Below are positions 61,251 to 64,000 of a stretch of 64,000 nucleotides of DNA, piece by piece. Each line of letters begins with the position of its first letter. Position 1 is the stretch's first letter. Both the position numbers and the translations under genes were made by a program. This DNA is from Cryptomeria japonica (taxonomy: Eukaryota > Streptophyta > Pinopsida > Cupressales > Cupressaceae): NCBI RefSeq assembly GCF_030272615.1, contig NC_081412.1, positions 474,431,657 to 474,495,656 on the forward strand, written 5' to 3'. Under the pieces are notes generated by a model that did no database searches, was not told the origin of the DNA, and saw only the letters and a list, made by a program, of their open reading frames with translations.

Positions 61251-64000
61251 GACCCTATAAATCATATCATTTTTTATGCAGGATCAAGATTGCAAGCATG
61301 CAGGAATTCTATTTTAACATGTCAAGACCTTCCATTAGCGCATTCGGAGAAAATACTAGTGCTTTCGGTGTATTTTTTAGCACATAAGACCCATTCCCTA
61401 GTGCATATAGACTTTCGGTTAGTGCATAACATTCTAGTTTTTATTCTGTACATTGGAACAATAGTGTATCGCATTCGGTAACCAGTGTAGTGCATCGGGA
61501 CCTTTCATTAGTGCATCAGTAACTTTCTGTAATGCATCTATGTCGCAGTCTAGTGCATGACTCTGATAGAGAAAAGGGAAAAAACTATAACTGAGGGGAG
61601 AAAATTTAGGCTTGTGTAAGCCCACCTTAGATTCTAGTTTTCACTAACTTTTTTCTTGTAGGTAACTAACCATTTGTTGCAGGTTTAGAATAAGTTAAAA
61701 TAGAAATTTAATTCTTTATAACTTTTTAATTAGATAAAAAGAATTCACTTTCTTTAAAATTGAAAAGAATCTCACTTGTCTTTCGGGTTTAAAATTCACC
61801 ACATCTTCCTTTGGGTTTTAAAAAGAACTTCATTGTTGGATAAAAAGAACAACAAAGCAAACTTTTCATTCTTGCAAGTTAGGAAAAATACTTCGAATTT
61901 GGATTTAAAAAGAACAAGCAAATTTAGTTTTCAGTTTGCAAAAGGTAAAAAGAACCTCATCTTCCTTTGGTGCATAAAAAAAGAACTCATTTTCGTTTTG
62001 CAAAGGATAAAAAGAACCTCATCTTTATTTTATGCAAAAGCAAGGAAATTTTCACTTATCGACTTTACTTTTGTTGACCAGGATTTTCACTTTCTTAGAT
62101 AGAAAATCATTGCTATGAAGAGTTAAAAAGAACACCATGCTTTTTGGAGCAAAATCTCCAAGTAGAAGTTAGAAAATCATTTCTTTGAAGAATAAAAAAG
62201 GAACACTTGTGTGCTTTGTCTCGAAAGTGGAAGGTATATGCTCTCCCCTTAATCAGGTGACCAAAAAACCAAACCACTCTTAAAAGCTTTCTTTACTTCA
62301 AGTATTTAAAACCTTTAGCAGGCCTGCCCTCCTGAGTTTCTCTTAGAGCACCATTAATGGTCGGTGAGAGGGGAACGACCTAAGTGGAAAACGACTTTAT
62401 CGCCAAGTATTCCAACCCACTATAATCAAATGTGGAGGCTGACGAAAGTCCCCTTCAATGGTTTTGCTCAATGATTAGTCTTCCCCCAATATCTTTAAGG
62501 TACGTAAAGCCTTTGTTCTAAAGGTTGGGAAGCCTCCTGAGGGAGTTTGTCACTGAAGATCGAATAGAAGCCTGATTAAAATCCTTAGCACTAGAAACTT
62601 TGAGTTGAGTCAGTAACCAGACATTTTCAACATCATAGTGCAAGGGTGGGGAAGAATCCGCCCCCAAGGTCACTCACCATATATCTCCCAAGATAACTAC
62701 TCAACTGTGAAGCAATTCACTTTGAGTTAATTTCTGGCAAAAGACAAAAAAATGGGCGCCCTCTAGGGGGTGACACGGTTGTTTGAGCTAACAAAGTATC
62801 AATATTAGTGGGCTATGATGTTGTTAATGAGCCTTGAATAAAGAGTCGACTTGATTTGTCTTAATTGTTATCTAAAACAATGAAAACAACGAGGATTTGA
62901 ACACATCCTCACAAAACATACACTACTTGTCTAGCATAGGCAAAATTTGTTATCTCTTTCATGTCGTGTTTGCAATTTATTTTTCATAAAATCATCCATC
63001 CAAAATACAAGTGTTAATAAAATCCAAAAGCGATAGAAGCAAAGAAATTAGGTCAGCTTAGCACATAGGAGCAACTTCCTAGCGCGTGTCAACCATTATG
63101 TGTCACATCTCAACCAGAACATAGCACTTTCAGCAATAATATTAGCGCATAACCAATATCATACTGGAAAAACTTTCAGTAGCACTTTGTAGCACCAACC
63201 TAGCGCATAAAAAAATCAGCTTAGTGCATCCAAGACACATCATAACGCTTTCAACTCAAATAGTAGCACGTAATCAGGACATATTAACGCGTAGCTCATC
63301 CAGCCAAGTTAGTTTCAAACATTTTAAAGTAGCATGTAGGAGAGGAAACTTAGCACATAGAGAACCTTTTGTGGCACATCTGGAACATTCATTAGCGCAT
63401 TAGGTCTTTGTCTTAGCGTATGATAAAAACCAAGAAAAACAGAGAGCAAATCAGGTCTTTCAAGAAAATTTCATCAACAGCCTTGAGTACCCTTTTAGGT
63501 CTTTTGTCAAACTCAGCAGTCAAAATCTGAATTAAATTATTAGAGAAAACAATTCTAAAATCAACAAGGCATCCTTAGCAAAAAAAAATTAATCTTAAAC
63601 TAGCTCGAGATAAGACTCCATCCAACAAAATCAAGCAGTATCATAACAGTGATCAAGGTTCCACCATCTAACGGATTTCTATCAAATCAACATACTGAGT
63701 TTAAATTCTTAAGTTGTCAAATCAAGTTTCCATATTGGGAAACTTTTTTCCATATCATTTGACACACTTTGTCATGGAGGCAAATCAAACTAAACCTCTA
63801 CTTGATAAAGTAAACTTAAGTTTTCAAATGAAGTATCTGAATCCAACATGAACAACAATCATTGATCATTCATGTATGACCACTCCTCATCTTTTGAGAA
63901 GAACAAGTCTTCATCAAAAAAATAAGTTGAAGAACAAACAACCTAGTTCTAAGGCACTTACAAGAAGGAATAAATTTCTCTATATCAGTCGCCAACTCTT
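61251..64000 (+). mobile_element. Leader/internal region of element F, no pol seen
   Basis: The sequence downstream of the primer-binding-site-like motif has no recognisable gag or pol domain before the window ends. It holds repeated TAGTGCAT/TAGCGCAT words (61335-61560 and 63055-63425), an A-rich repeat block (61745-62215) and a GC-richer stretch (62320-62800) with GCGCCCTCTAGGGGGTGACAC. ORFs such as 61776-62102 are products of the A-rich repeats. A long noncoding leader before gag is known for Ogre/Tat-type elements; assignment here is inference. Confidence 0.35.
61745..62215 (+). repeat. Interspersed AAAAAGAAC repeats
   Basis: About nine copies of AAAAAGAAC, often followed by CTCAT and a T-rich stretch (CTTCCTTTGG, TTTCGTTTTGCAAAGG), spaced about 30-70 bp apart. 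They look like a diverged tandem repeat. Confidence 0.65.

Overview
This window is plant nuclear DNA, very probably from a large, repeat-rich seed-plant genome. The long LTRs, deep nesting and heavy methylation-type decay suggest a gymnosperm, but that is inference. It is AT-rich and almost entirely transposable-element and satellite sequence. I can support only one host gene that looks intact: a small cysteine-rich secreted peptide on the minus strand at 14334-14549. No tRNA, rRNA or CRISPR was seen.

Layout. 1-1900: undefined repeat DNA ending in a LINE-like 3' tail. 2080-3640: (CT)n microsatellites inside a higher-order repeat of about 500 bp. 3709-4528: a broken coding exon of unknown family. 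4529-7100: an array of about 17 palindromic units able to form long hairpins. 7522-8340: a broken ORF resembling DUF4283/LINE ORF1. 8341-14330: mostly featureless AT-rich DNA, with a remnant of the peptide gene's 5' region at about 12163-12260. 14334-14800: the peptide gene and its promoter.

15834-57725 is one nested stack of transposons whose joints can be read from target-site duplications (TSDs). Copia A (minus strand, TSD ATCCT/ATCTT) sits just downstream of a TATA box, probably in an older LTR. Into A's pol went an 11.8 kb Ty3/gypsy chromodomain element G (18012-29833, TSD CTTTG). Into A's 5' LTR went a plus-strand LTR, C (32007-57252, TSD AAGTG). C was split by copia B (minus strand, 32086-56122). 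B was hit by two related hAT-like DNA transposons: an 859 bp non-autonomous copy at 32156-33014, and a 15.8 kb insertion at 37065-52899 with a perfect 8 bp TSD. The large hAT-like element carries a plus-strand copia element D with a whole gag-pol reading frame (43100-47257).

57731-64000: the rest of the interrupted older repeat, featureless DNA, then a long LTR with a TATA box, a GGCGCC-type primer-binding site at about 61231, and the leader of another Ty3-like element F that runs off the window.

Three observations stand out. (1) Nonsense codons in nearly every broken ORF are those made by C-to-T change, dominated by CAG-to-TAG, which fits CHG methylation decay; a pair of repeat copies shows one such change directly. 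(2) The first ORF of element G begins with residues almost identical to the histone H3 tail. (3) The 33-bp-arm palindrome array at 4.5-7.1 kb could be a source of hairpin RNA.
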